From positions 43,060 to 107,059 of the forward strand of contig JBMORW010000013.1 of NCBI GenBank assembly GCA_049322695.1: a stretch of 64,000 nucleotides of DNA, written 5' to 3'. The notes beneath the pieces were generated by a model that did no database searches, was not told where the DNA came from, and saw only the letters and a list, made by a program, of their open reading frames with translations. Both the position numbers and the translations under genes were made by a program. Positions 33,834-42,768 of this stretch are shown here, piece by piece (the first letter of the stretch is position 1; the number at the start of each line of letters is the position of its first letter). The stretch is from CALGKJ01 sp049322695. Its GTDB lineage: Bacteria > Bacillota > Clostridia > Lutisporales > Lutisporaceae.

Positions 33834-35498
33834 CTACTGTACTTTTGCTCCTGTAAAATAATGCTCTAATATCTGTATATAATTGAAGCCTGCTTCAGCC
33901 ATACCCTTTGCTCCATATTGGGATAAGCCCAAACCATGCCCATAGCCCCTGCCTCTGAAGGTGTACATGTATGGCACGATATTATAGGTGGCCGTTAAAG
34001 TACTTGATTTTACATGAGCTTTATTGGTTGGCTCATTGAGCTTTCCTACACCGCCGGCTGATTTCACATACATATTGGATAGCTTATTAATTACTGCCGA
34101 TGTATTAGTACTGCTTTTGATATATACATCAGCATCAGATTGCACTGTAAACCAGGTGCTTTTCAGGTCACTATACCCTAAGACAGTCCTTATGCCCTCT
34201 TTTTCATAGGTTTTTTCACCTTTGGTTCCTATTATCTTAAGAGATAATACTCGTCCGTTTTCACTGTAGCTTAAGGGAATAATATCAAGTATATCTCCAA
34301 TATCCACATTCTTAGCAGCCAGCTTTGCCTTTATTTCGTCTTTATTCAATGGCTTTTCCCAGTTGGAATGAGGACTCACCTCGTAGCTATCATCAACAGC
34401 TCTCAAATAAGGCACCGCTGCTGACCAATAATTCTCACTGTTCTCTGTTCTGCCTCCGCTGGTAGATGAAAAATACGCTGTAATTATTTTGCCGTTATAA
34501 ACAACAACCTTACCCTTTGTTTCATCTACTGCTTTATTAGTGTTCACATTTTCTCCGCTGTATCCCATGTAAACCTGACAGTGCTGTGTATTACACAGGT
34601 CAAAGCCATGTGAAGAATGTCTGTTGATACTGTTTACGGCATAGCACCTTGCTGCCACAGCCTGTGCCTTCAATGCTTCAACATGCCAGGATGCAGGCAT
34701 TTCCTTGGGCACAACTCCATATAAGTACTCATCCAAAGTCAGTTCGTTATATACATTTATATCACTGTCAGCTAATCTGGCAAAATAGATGCTTCCTCTA
34801 TATTTTGATACGCCAAGCTCAATAAGCTTCTGAGTGTTTTCTTTTGAAATCGCACTAACCCTTATGTGCTGTTCTCCGTTCAGCACGAACAATACCTTCC
34901 CTGTAACAGGGTCCAGCAGCTGAACTCTTCTGATATCAGGCCTGATTATATAGTAGTTATGACCTCCCAGCTCGTTTTTCAGTACTTCAATTTGCTGCTG
35001 ACAGTTGCTCTCCTCGGGAAAAAGCTGAGTCCAAACCTTCCAACCTCCCTCATAAGCAATAAAAACGCTAGGTGCTATTGATTCTGCCTGTGCTGCAAGC
35101 TGTTTTGCCTCTTCCAGAGTAGCAAAAGCTTCCCCAATCTGAATGTGATAAGGTCCTATCAATTCACCGTCATAGGTGGCTGCTCTAACATAATTGATTT
35201 CGGCAGCTATTCCGTCCTTAACAATATAATAAGCATCCTTTCTGATCTTTATACCGGTTACATCCATAAAGCTCAAAATGTTGATATATGCACCGTTTTC
35301 AAGTACCTCCACTGTTATTCCGCTATCACTCTTCAAAGTAAAATTGTTAATGGCAGTACTGCCATAGTTTAAGCCGACCCTTATTTTCTCAGGTACTGTG
35401 TAATCGGCTTGTACAACAATGCTATTTAAAAAAACGGCTGCAGTAAACAGTACGGCAAACAAAACTATGAACGTTTTTGCTCTTCTTTCCACATGCAT
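33834..35498 (-). CDS. SpoIID/LytB-domain protein
   Basis: A 554-aa secreted or membrane-anchored protein. An N-terminal hydrophobic segment (about 8-32) is followed by a SPOR-like region (about 125-165, with HIQIGEAFATLEEAKQLA). The SpoIID domain follows at about 270-540, with LKAQAVAARCYAVNS, the SSTSGGRTENSE block and the final GYGHGLGLSQYGA. SpoIID proteins are lytic transglycosylases acting on peptidoglycan during engulfment. This copy, with an extra SPOR-like part, may act in vegetative wall turnover instead. The start ATG (35496-35498) follows GGGAGGATTTCGCA. Confidence 0.88.
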   Translation of the reverse strand: MHVERRAKTFIVLFAVLFTAAVFLNSIVVQADYTVPEKIRVGLNYGSTAINNFTLKSDSGITVEVLENGAYINILSFMDVTGIKIRKDAYYIVKDGIAAEINYVRAATYDGELIGPYHIQIGEAFATLEEAKQLAAQAESIAPSVFIAYEGGWKVWTQLFPEESNCQQQIEVLKNELGGHNYYIIRPDIRRVQLLDPVTGKVLFVLNGEQHIRVSAISKENTQKLIELGVSKYRGSIYFARLADSDINVYNELTLDEYLYGVVPKEMPASWHVEALKAQAVAARCYAVNSINRHSSHGFDLCNTQHCQVYMGYSGENVNTNKAVDETKGKVVVYNGKIITAYFSSTSGGRTENSENYWSAAVPYLRAVDDSYEVSPHSNWEKPLNKDEIKAKLAAKNVDIGDILDIIPLSYSENGRVLSLKIIGTKGEKTYEKEGIRTVLGYSDLKSTWFTVQSDADVYIKSSTNTSAVINKLSNMYVKSAGGVGKLNEPTNKAHVKSSTLTATYNIVPYMYTFRGRGYGHGLGLSQYGAKGMAEAGFNYIQILEHYFTGAKVQ

Positions 35499-35610
35499 TG
35501 CGAAATCCTCCCTGATATAAAAAAACATAATATATGAACAGTTGTTACAGAGAAACAACTATTCATATATTATACTACATAATCTGCAATCTATAAATCC
35601 TTCAATCTGC

Positions 35611-36156
35611 TTATTTTTCAACTTTTTTAGCTTTTTCGACATATCTTTCCTTTTCACTATATATGCAGCCGCAGTAAGATTGTCTATATAACTCAAGCTC
35701 CTTTGATTTTTTTACTCCCTGTTTAAAGCCTGTTCTAAAATCCTCATAGATAAACTCAACACCATATTTTTTTCCGGCCTCTTCACCGATTTTCCTGATT
35801 AAGTCGTGCTTTTGAAAGGGGCTCACCAGCAGTGTAGAAGTAAATGCATCAAAGTTACCCTTCCTGGCAACAGATGCTGCTCTTTCCATACGACCCGCGT
35901 AGCACATCATACATCTTTGGCTTTCTCTGAAGGCAGCGTTTCTAAGGAAATCTTCCAGCTTGTACTCGTCTATCACTATCATTCTGAAGCCTGATTTCTC
36001 AGCAAACTCCTTTGCTGTTTGCATTCTCTGCCTATACTCGGTATAAGGATGTATGTTTGGATTATAAAAAAGCCCTGTTACTTCGTATCTATTCTTCAGT
36101 TCCTCATACGGATACACCGCGCATGGGCCACAGCACATATGCAGCAGCAGTTTCAT
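35611..36156 (-). CDS. queH: epoxyqueuosine reductase QueH
   Basis: A 181-aa DUF208 protein. It has the cysteine pairs expected of QueH: CCGPCAVYPY at the start, RCMMCYAGRM in the middle and YCGCIYSE near the end. It reduces epoxyqueuosine to queuosine in tRNA, replacing QueG. With queA and tgt close by, the last steps of queuosine synthesis are encoded here. Confidence 0.93.
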   Translation of the reverse strand: MKLLLHMCCGPCAVYPYEELKNRYEVTGLFYNPNIHPYTEYRQRMQTAKEFAEKSGFRMIVIDEYKLEDFLRNAAFRESQRCMMCYAGRMERAASVARKGNFDAFTSTLLVSPFQKHDLIRKIGEEAGKKYGVEFIYEDFRTGFKQGVKKSKELELYRQSYCGCIYSEKERYVEKAKKVEK

Positions 36157-36171
36157 ATTATCACTCCCAGT

Positions 36172-37167
36172 TTAAACCTCTTCTATACCAAAATGCTTAT
36201 ATGCAAGCTTTGTAGCTATCCTTCCCCTTGGCGTCCTGTTTATAAAGCCGATTTGAAGCAGATAGGGCTCGTAAACATCTTCTATTGTACCGCTGTCTTC
36301 ACCTATTGATGCTGCCAGCGTATCCAATCCTACCGGTCCTCCTGCAAACTTCTGCATTATAGTAAGCATCATCTTTTTGTCTATTTCATCCAGTCCTATC
36401 TCATCTATCTCTAATAGCTTCAGTGCTCTGTCTGCCGTCAATTTGTCTATTACGCCCTCAGCCTTGACCTGAGCAAAATCTCTTATTCTTTTCAATAGTC
36501 TGTTTGCTATTCTTGGAGTACCTCTTGATCGTCTCGCTATCTCCATGGCACCATCCACGTCAATATGTATGTTAAGCTTTTTGGCAGATTGCTTAACTAT
36601 TTGAAACAGCTCTTCATGATCATAATAGTTCAGTCTGCATATTACTCCAAATCTGTCTCTGAGGGGTGATGTAAGCATACCTGCTCTTGTAGTAGCGCCT
36701 ATCATGGTAAACTTCGGGAGATCAAGTCTTATGGAACGAGCGCTGGGTCCTTTTCCGATTATTATGTCCAGTACATAATCCTCCATGGCAGGATATAGGA
36801 TTTCTTCCACACTCCTGTTTAGCCTGTGTATCTCATCTATAAACAACACATCATTGTTATCAAGATTGGTAAGTATGGCCGCCAAGTCCCCCTGCTTTTC
36901 TATTGCTGGACCGGAGGTTATTCTTATATTCACTCCCAGCTCATTGGAAATTATATTAGCCAAAGTCGTCTTACCCAGCCCTGGAGGCCCATACAGAAGT
37001 ACATGGTCCAGCTGTTCATTTCTTTGCTTGGCTGCCTTTATGAATATATCGATCTTTTCCTTTGTGGCTGTCTGACCTATATATTCATCGAAGTTTTTCG
37101 GTCTCAGACTCATATCTGACTCAAAATCCTCATTCATAAGCTTTGGAGTTATTAATCTGTCTTCCAT
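36172..37167 (-). CDS. ruvB: Holliday junction branch migration ATPase RuvB
   Basis: A 331-aa AAA+ helicase. YGPPGLGKTTLAN is Walker A, LFIDEIHRL is Walker B and GATTRAGMLTSPLRDRFG contains sensor I and the arginine finger. A C-terminal winged helix completes it. It forms hexameric rings on RuvA-bound junctions and follows ruvA by 38 bases. Confidence 0.97.
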   Translation of the reverse strand: MEDRLITPKLMNEDFESDMSLRPKNFDEYIGQTATKEKIDIFIKAAKQRNEQLDHVLLYGPPGLGKTTLANIISNELGVNIRITSGPAIEKQGDLAAILTNLDNNDVLFIDEIHRLNRSVEEILYPAMEDYVLDIIIGKGPSARSIRLDLPKFTMIGATTRAGMLTSPLRDRFGVICRLNYYDHEELFQIVKQSAKKLNIHIDVDGAMEIARRSRGTPRIANRLLKRIRDFAQVKAEGVIDKLTADRALKLLEIDEIGLDEIDKKMMLTIMQKFAGGPVGLDTLAASIGEDSGTIEDVYEPYLLQIGFINRTPRGRIATKLAYKHFGIEEV

Positions 37168-37205
37168 GTTATATCCTCACTTTGTTCAATGATAGCATCA
37201 GCTGT

Positions 37206-37787
37206 TTAAAGAGACAGCTGTTTAAGCGCATCCTTTATCAGCAAGTCAATTGGTCTGTCTGTATCCTTAAGTCTTGCCACTGCATTAGCAGCTTCGCTAT
37301 AATTATAGCCTAAAGACATTAAAGCTTCAATCACCTGTGATGCGTCCTCCTGAGGTGCAGTCATGTCTGAAACGGAAATAGCCGCGTCAGTATCTATCTT
37401 ATCCTTTAGCTCCAGTATTATTCTCTCAGCAATTTTTCTGCCTATGCCTGGAGCTTTCACTAGCATACCAATGTTTTTGGATATTATGGCACCTGCCAGT
37501 TCATGGCTCTTGTGCTGTGACAACAGCGAAACAGCTGCCTTGGGACCTACCCCTGATACTGATATTAACTGTTTGAAAAGCCTTAACTCCTCATATGCAG
37601 TAAATCCGTACAAAATAAGGTCATCCTCCTTTACCAGCAGGTGTGTAAGCATTTTTACATCATTTCCTGGCTTGATGGCCTTTAAGGAGTTTTGTGATGA
37701 ATAAATCCTGTAGCCTATGCCATTAATATCTACCACAGCGTAATCCTCAGATATATATTCCAGCTTGCCTCTCATATATTCGTACAT
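37206..37787 (-). CDS. ruvA: Holliday junction branch migration protein RuvA
   Basis: A 193-aa protein with an OB-fold N-terminal domain (MRGKLEYISEDYAVVDINGIGY), helix-hairpin-helix repeats (LISVSGVGPKAAVSLL and LVKAPGIGRKIAERIILEL) and a small C-terminal domain that contacts RuvB. It binds four-way junctions. It lies between ruvC and ruvB. Confidence 0.97.
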   Translation of the reverse strand: MYEYMRGKLEYISEDYAVVDINGIGYRIYSSQNSLKAIKPGNDVKMLTHLLVKEDDLILYGFTAYEELRLFKQLISVSGVGPKAAVSLLSQHKSHELAGAIISKNIGMLVKAPGIGRKIAERIILELKDKIDTDAAISVSDMTAPQEDASQVIEALMSLGYNYSEAANAVARLKDTDRPIDLLIKDALKQLSL

Positions 37788-37799
37788 ATTTACTCTCCT

Positions 37800-38291
37800 T
37801 TACAATCTGAACAAATCTGCAAAATTGGATGAATTTCCGTGGCAAATAGCAACAGCCAGCGCATCAGCCACATCATCCGGCTTAGGTACCTGCCGAAGAT
37901 TGAGAAGCAGCTTTACCATCTGCTGCATCTGTTTCTTTTCTGCTCTTCCATAGCCCACAATAGCCTGCTTTACCTGCAGTGGAGTATATTCATATACAGG
38001 AATGTCATGATTTGAGGCGGCAACGATGGCTACTCCCCTCGCATGTCCCACAGTCAGTGCAGTTTTGATATTTTTGTTGAAAAATAACTCTTCAACAGCA
38101 AATACATCCGGCCTATATCTCTCCAATAAAATGGAAAGCTCAATGTAAATATGCTTCAGTCGAGCCGACATGGATGTGTTGGCATCTGTGGTAATAGCAC
38201 CATAAGCTATGACAGTAAACTTACTTGCCTCGAACTTCAAAATCCCGTATCCCAGTATAGCTATGCCCGGGTCGATACCTATAATTATCAC
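37800..38291 (-). CDS. ruvC: crossover junction endodeoxyribonuclease RuvC
   Basis: A 163-aa RNase-H-fold resolvase. The catalytic acidic residues are visible in GIDPGIAILGYG, AVEELFF and DDVADALAVAICH. It cuts Holliday junctions and is the first gene of ruvCAB. The start ATG lies at the end of a short promoter-sized gap after the terminator at 38343-38380. Confidence 0.97.
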   Translation of the reverse strand: MIIIGIDPGIAILGYGILKFEASKFTVIAYGAITTDANTSMSARLKHIYIELSILLERYRPDVFAVEELFFNKNIKTALTVGHARGVAIVAASNHDIPVYEYTPLQVKQAIVGYGRAEKKQMQQMVKLLLNLRQVPKPDDVADALAVAICHGNSSNFADLFRL

Positions 38292-38342
38292 AAAGCTGTC
38301 CCCCTATACAAACATATATTCGCTATACTTACTATATCGTTT

Positions 38343-38380
38343 TTGTAAAAAAAAATAAAGCAGAATTTCTGCTTTATTTT
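38343..38380 (-). terminator. terminator of the BofC-like gene
   Basis: AAAATAAAGCAGAA and TTCTGCTTTATTTT form a 14-bp stem with almost no loop, followed on the minus strand by nine T residues. It separates the BofC-like gene from ruvCAB. Confidence 0.9.
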
Positions 38381-39042
38381 CAATCACTAAACCCTTCCAG
38401 CTTTAGATTCAGTTCATCCTCGGTATCTGCTATTATACCGTTCTGTAATGCCTTTTGATCAGCCGGTGTCAATATATCAATACTTATGTCTGTGGTCTTT
38501 TTAAGTATCCGCTCACCTTCTTCATTATAAACAAACACTCCTATATAGCCGTTATTTACTCCAAGAATAAAGTGCTTTGGACAATATGTTTCCAGCTCCC
38601 TTTCAAACAAAACCTCCTCAGAAGTAAAATCCTTTATACTCCAAGGCAGATATCTTAATGAAAGCTCCTGCTTGTTAAGCCTAACCTCGTCAGTACTTGG
38701 TAAAGTGCTCTTTTCTATAGTATGTCCGCAGCGTTTATATATTGTCTTAAAGATAAAATCAGTATCTATTCTGATAATATCATCATCCAGTCTGCTGAAT
38801 AATGCATTTGCATTATCAATAACTTCTATTTCAGTATCTGATGAAGGATTTGGAGTCAGCTTTGGATCCAATAGACTGTCCGGCAGCTTGTATCCTGTCT
38901 GATTATTCTCCTTAGGCAAGGTAACCTCCCCTGTACTGTCGGAATTAAGATAATAACCTACACCAAAGGAAGCAGCTATAAAAATGAAAAACAGTAAGAA
39001 TATTATCCTTCTTCTTCTTTTTTTTCTTTTATCCTCAAACAT
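38380..39042 (-). CDS. BofC C-terminal-domain protein
   Basis: A 220-aa protein. After a very basic start (KRKKRRRR) one transmembrane helix at about 10-31 anchors it, leaving an external domain. The last 60 residues (KHFILGVNNGYIGVFVYNEEG and then TDISIDILTPADQKALQNGI) match the BofC C-terminal domain. In Bacillus BofC holds back the SpoIVB protease during pro-sigma-K processing; clostridial copies beside ruvC are conserved, but the role is not proven. The start ATG follows GGAGGGAAAAGC. Confidence 0.82.
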   Translation of the reverse strand: MFEDKRKKRRRRIIFLLFFIFIAASFGVGYYLNSDSTGEVTLPKENNQTGYKLPDSLLDPKLTPNPSSDTEIEVIDNANALFSRLDDDIIRIDTDFIFKTIYKRCGHTIEKSTLPSTDEVRLNKQELSLRYLPWSIKDFTSEEVLFERELETYCPKHFILGVNNGYIGVFVYNEEGERILKKTTDISIDILTPADQKALQNGIIADTEDELNLKLEGFSD

Positions 39043-39172
39043 GCTTTTCCCTCCAAAATGCTTTGTGGTTATTGAAACCAAACAAAAGCTTGAGTCACAA
39101 AATCATACAATGTACAATATAACTCTTCTGGAGGGTATTATTTCCAATATTCAAAATTTTATGCAAAAAACA

Positions 39173-39352
39173 TTATTTAAGTCTGTCTTTCAGTTTAAAG
39201 TTTTTGCATTCTTCCCCTGTCGCCTCTTTTACAGCAGCACTCGGCAGCTTTGCAGTCTTGAATCCAAACAGCTTACAGCCTCTGGGGAAGCCATTGTCCC
39301 ACGTAATGTAAAAATGCTTGCATTTCAAACAACTATTCCTCTCGCCTTCCAT
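39173..39352 (-). CDS. 59-aa cysteine-rich protein
   Basis: The ATG (39350-39352) follows AGAGGTACTGT, and the frame ends with TAA at 39173-39175. Cysteines are spaced CLKCKHFYITWDN, then GCKLFGFK, then EECKNF, which suggests a single zinc or iron-sulfur site. Short relatives of this pattern are common in Firmicutes and are sometimes misnamed uracil-DNA glycosylase because of a loose resemblance; function is unknown. It follows the terminator at 39383-39411 and may be its own transcript. Confidence 0.75.
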   Translation of the reverse strand: MEGERNSCLKCKHFYITWDNGFPRGCKLFGFKTAKLPSAAVKEATGEECKNFKLKDRLK

Positions 39353-39382
39353 ACAGTACCTCTAATAAGTAAAAAGAATATC

Positions 39383-39411
39383 AAAAAAGAGTGGCGCTCA
39401 GTCACACTCTT
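39383..39411 (-). terminator. terminator of the 71-aa gene
   Basis: AAGAGTG and CACTCTT pair around an 11-base loop. On the minus strand six T residues follow the stem. Confidence 0.7.
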
Positions 39412-39426
39412 AGCAGCTGTTTATTA

Positions 39427-39642
39427 TCATACTATTTGTACGTCTCTAAAATCTGTAGCAGATACATACAAATCTGATACTTCCACATTATCATCATCCA
39501 TACTGATAATAAAATTGTTTTTTGTGCCATTTATAGTTTCTACATGAAGCAGATAATTCTCCACGTCAACCAGTTCATCCATTTTAAAGATATTATTCAG
39601 ATTTCTGCCTGTAATAACCTTCTCATATGTGTTTTTATCCAT
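39427..39642 (-). CDS. 71-aa acidic hypothetical protein
   Basis: A 71-aa acidic protein with no membrane segment. It starts at an ATG after TTGGAGGCAGTACT and ends 16 bases before a terminator. A repeating hydrophobic pattern (YLLHVETINGTKNNFIISMDD) suggests a small beta-rich fold. I do not recognise the family. Confidence 0.65.
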   Translation of the reverse strand: MDKNTYEKVITGRNLNNIFKMDELVDVENYLLHVETINGTKNNFIISMDDDNVEVSDLYVSATDFRDVQIV

Positions 39643-39695
39643 AGTACTGCCTCCAAAATATTATTCAGGCATATTATACAACAAAACTCAGTCAA

Positions 39696-40370
39696 TTATT
39701 CACTGCATTCTGAAAGTCTATTAAGATTATTTACCTGGTCATTAATTCTAATAAGCTCTTCCGAAAGCTTCTTTAGCAGCTGGTTAATCTCATGAGCAAA
39801 GCTTTCACTGCTGTCTGCCAGCTTTTGAACTTCATTGGCAACTACAGTAAACCCCTTGCCATGCTCACCTGATCTGGCTGCCTCTATATTGGCATTAATG
39901 CCTAATATTTTTGTCTGCTTAGCTATTTTATTGACATCCTGTACAATCTTATCACTAGTAGCAATATAAGAGCCGGAAGCCGCGGTAGACTTTTTGAGAT
40001 TGGTACATACCTCATGTATGGTCTCAATCTGAGTATTAAGCTTTTCCAGCATCTCTATATCCTTTTCAACCATTGCCATTATGAGTCTAGCGCCTTTCGA
40101 ATTGATTATCGTGCATTTACTGCTGTACTTATTTGAAAGTGATTCTGTTACATCCTTATTTCCTGTGGCTTCTATTATCAGATCAACATCAAATGAAGCA
40201 ATTTCATCTAATGACTTAAGGTGCTTTATACCAAGCTGTTTTGCCAGTGCTACCCCTGGTGCATTCTCATTCACTTCAGCAACAGCAGAGATATTCAGAC
40301 CATTAATCTCTGATAATGATTTAACTATACTTGTACCGCCTTTTCCTGCACCAACTACTATTATATTCAT
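39696..40370 (-). CDS. soluble Rossmann-fold and chemoreceptor-tip fusion protein
   Basis: A 224-aa protein with two unrelated parts. Residues 1 to about 110 form an NAD(P)-binding Rossmann domain (MNIIVVGAGKGGTSIV, then LIIEATGNKDV) like that of homoserine or aspartate dehydrogenases. From about 120 on it is a coiled coil containing the chemoreceptor signalling tip (NANIEAARSGEHGKGFTVVANEV). There is no membrane segment and only a short hairpin. It could report nucleotide redox or a metabolite to CheA. The start ATG (40368-40370) follows TTAGGGGTGAAATT. Confidence 0.85.
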   Translation of the reverse strand: MNIIVVGAGKGGTSIVKSLSEINGLNISAVAEVNENAPGVALAKQLGIKHLKSLDEIASFDVDLIIEATGNKDVTESLSNKYSSKCTIINSKGARLIMAMVEKDIEMLEKLNTQIETIHEVCTNLKKSTAASGSYIATSDKIVQDVNKIAKQTKILGINANIEAARSGEHGKGFTVVANEVQKLADSSESFAHEINQLLKKLSEELIRINDQVNNLNRLSECSE

Positions 40371-40469
40371 AATTTCACCCCTAATACTATAACGTAAAAA
40401 GATTATATCAAATTCACAGACATTTTTAAACAATATTTTGTTTTTACTAATAATTATTTAAAACACAAA

Positions 40470-40493
40470 GAAAGCAAGCTATCGCTTGCTTTC
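40470..40493 (-). terminator. terminator of the sensor-domain membrane protein gene
   Basis: GAAAGCAAGC and GCTTGCTTTC form a perfect 10-bp stem around TATC, followed by TTTGTGTTTT on the minus strand. Confidence 0.75.
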
Positions 40494-40540
40494 AATATAT
40501 GAACCAACCGGCAATCAGCAGTCTTGGCTGCACCGATCGG

Positions 40541-41236
40541 CTATTGCTTTTGTGCTGCAGTATTTTGCGGAATCCTTCTTACTACTGGTGACATAAAGTA
40601 TAAGAACTTAGCTGACACATAGGTTATTCCGTTTATTAAGTGAAGAGTGAAAATGCCGAGGAAAAAGCCTATAGCCATACAAATAAGCGATTCCTGGAAG
40701 GGTGTAATGTTAAAGCCGAGATATACAGATGGGCTATTATAGGCAATATAAAACTCATTACCAAAATACTCAATGAAAATCTGATATAAAAATGGCGCAC
40801 TAAAAAGAGCCAGACTAGTTGATATAAGAGATACACATACAGTGAATGAAAAAATACCCAATGCAAACTTCAAAAACAAATAAATCATATTTTTCCAATT
40901 ATCAGGGTTACCTATCTCCAAAAAGAATCTTTTGACAGGACCAACGTTCATATTGCTGCTATTCAACGGCTCATCAATATGTATTCCAAGCATAACTTCA
41001 GCCATTCTTCTCTCAAAGGTCATCAATCCTTTTGCAGACCAAATCATGAACATCAATATTGGAAAGCCGACAAATATTACTGCAAGTCCCACACCCAGCG
41101 AAAGACCTGTAGTCAGATATACAAAATAGAATATTCCCAAAGGAAAAGATAATAGCAGATATAATATATTGATATAAGTCTGCTTGTTTATTGCGACTTC
41201 GAAAAACCTCCCCAAAGCACTTTGTGATTTATACAT
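40541..41236 (-). CDS. membrane protein with putative sensor domain (PF13796-like)
   Basis: A 231-aa protein with two pairs of hydrophobic helices (around 22-70 and 115-200) divided by a cytoplasmic loop with FERRMAEVMLGIHI. This duplicated layout matches the sensor domain found at the N-terminus of some histidine kinases, but no kinase domain follows. It stands alone between terminators. The start ATG (41234-41236) follows GGGAGGTTTTAAA. Its ligand is unknown. Confidence 0.72.
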   Translation of the reverse strand: MYKSQSALGRFFEVAINKQTYINILYLLLSFPLGIFYFVYLTTGLSLGVGLAVIFVGFPILMFMIWSAKGLMTFERRMAEVMLGIHIDEPLNSSNMNVGPVKRFFLEIGNPDNWKNMIYLFLKFALGIFSFTVCVSLISTSLALFSAPFLYQIFIEYFGNEFYIAYNSPSVYLGFNITPFQESLICMAIGFFLGIFTLHLINGITYVSAKFLYFMSPVVRRIPQNTAAQKQ

Positions 41237-41312
41237 TTTAAAACCTCCCGCTCGTTTCTTCATAGTTATATACGGAAATAAAAGCAAAATGTCTTCAATA
41301 TTTAAAAAATAA

Positions 41313-41342
41313 AATGCCCCAGTATAAAAATACTGAAGCATT
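41313..41342 (-). terminator. terminator of the sugar ABC operon
   Basis: AATGC/GCATT and CAGTAT/ATACTG stems stack around AAAA. TTTTATTTTTT follows on the minus strand, 92 bases after the permease stop codon. Confidence 0.8.
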
Positions 41343-41433
41343 CCATATATGAAGGGGGCTAATAAGCGTCAATTAACAGATAACAAATAACAGAAATAGC
41401 CTCCAGCTGGTAGCCGAAAATACACAGCAACTT

Positions 41434-42609
41434 CTATTTACGTTTATTCCTTGTTTTAACATCAAATATAACAGCAAGTGCAAGAACTATTCCTCTTATA
41501 ATATACTGATATGATATACCCACTCCCATAAGGTTCATACCGTTAGTCAAAGATGCCATTACCAATGCACCGATTATTGAGCCTGTTATCTTGCCGACAC
41601 CGCCTGCTGCCGAAACACCGCCTACATATGCAGCTGCAATGGCGTCCAGCTCAAACAATGTTCCTGCTGTTGTAGTTGCAGACTGCAGACGTGAGGTATA
41701 GAGTATTCCCGACAGTGCAGCCAGCATACCCATGGAGCTGAATACCACATAAGTGATTTTACTGACATTTATACCGCTCAATTTGGCTGCTTCAGGGTTT
41801 CCTCCTACTGCATAGATATGTCTTCCTAAAGTAGTTTTGGATGTAATAAAGTTATAAATCATAACAACAATAATAACTATGACAATAGTCCAGGAAAGCC
41901 CGTTATAACCAGCCAATATCCAGGTTATATATGCTATAACAAGTGCTATAAAAATCAATTTTGCAATAAACATGTTAGTAGATAATACTTCAAAGTTATA
42001 TTTTTGCTTGTTCCTTCTATTATTTAATTCTCCCCAGATATACAATCCTATAGCAAGCGCTCCTATAATCAATGTGAGCAGATGTATTCCCTGCAATTTT
42101 GCAATATCAGGTATAAAGCCGTTGCCTATGGCATTAAATGCCTTGTTGGGGATTATTATGGTTCCTGTGCCTTCTGTAACAAGCAGCAGTGCTCCTCTAA
42201 AAATCAGCATACCTGCAAGTGAAGCCACAAACGAAGGTATACCCATTCGAGCAACAAGAAATCCGTTTAGCAGACCTACCAATATACCTAAAACAAGTAT
42301 GACAAGTATAGTAGCAAAAACAGGGAATCCAAGCTTTGTAAGCAAAATTGCCGCTACCGCGCCTAAAAAACCAGCAACAAAGCCTACTGATAAATCTATA
42401 TGTCTTATTACTATAACAAGCGTCATACCAACTGCCAGTACGGCAATATAACCTGTCTGATTAATAAGATTGCTTATATTTCTGGATGATATAAATAAGC
42501 CGTTGGTTGTCAATGTAAAGGTAAGCATTATAGCCACAAGAGCTATATACATACCGTATTCGCGTATATTCTGCTTAATTAAGCGTTGTGCCTCTTTAAT
42601 AAAATTCAT
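41434..42609 (-). CDS. mmsB: multiple-sugar ABC transporter permease (MmsB/GguB type)
   Basis: A 391-aa inner-membrane permease with about ten hydrophobic segments and the RbsC-family motif HIDLSVGFVAGFLGAV near residue 70. A charged insert (WGELNNRRNKQKYNFEVL) near residue 200 is typical of the MmsB/GguB branch rather than ribose permeases. With MmsA and the ChvE-like lipoprotein it imports an aldose such as xylose, arabinose, galactose or glucose; the exact sugar is not readable. The start ATG (42607-42609) follows GGAGGCTTGGTT. Confidence 0.88.
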   Translation of the reverse strand: MNFIKEAQRLIKQNIREYGMYIALVAIMLTFTLTTNGLFISSRNISNLINQTGYIAVLAVGMTLVIVIRHIDLSVGFVAGFLGAVAAILLTKLGFPVFATILVILVLGILVGLLNGFLVARMGIPSFVASLAGMLIFRGALLLVTEGTGTIIIPNKAFNAIGNGFIPDIAKLQGIHLLTLIIGALAIGLYIWGELNNRRNKQKYNFEVLSTNMFIAKLIFIALVIAYITWILAGYNGLSWTIVIVIIVVMIYNFITSKTTLGRHIYAVGGNPEAAKLSGINVSKITYVVFSSMGMLAALSGILYTSRLQSATTTAGTLFELDAIAAAYVGGVSAAGGVGKITGSIIGALVMASLTNGMNLMGVGISYQYIIRGIVLALAVIFDVKTRNKRK

Positions 42610-42631
42610 AACCAAGCCTCCTATTTTGAAT

Positions 42632-42656
42632 GTAAAGTTGGTCTACCCGACTTTAC
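42632..42656. repeat. intergenic hairpin repeat, copy 1
   Basis: GTAAAGTTGG and CCGACTTTAC pair (with one G-U) around TCTAC. The unit, with its flank ATTTTGAAT, is repeated at 42738-42761. This copy lies just upstream of the mmsB ribosome-binding site. Confidence 0.8.
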
Positions 42657-42737
42657 AGCAATAAACTGGCGACAATAAATCAAGTCTCAGGCAATGACCC
42701 TAGACAGACACAGCTTTATTTTCGCACTATTTTGAAT

Positions 42738-42761
42738 GTAAGTTGGTCTGCCCGACTTTAC
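42738..42761. repeat. intergenic hairpin repeat, copy 2
   Basis: GTAAGTTGG and CCGACTTTAC around TCTGC, with the same ATTTTGAAT flank as copy 1. It lies eight bases after the mmsA stop codon. The two copies share about 32 of 34 bases and are 106 bp apart. Confidence 0.8.
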
Positions 42762-42768
42762 AGATGCA

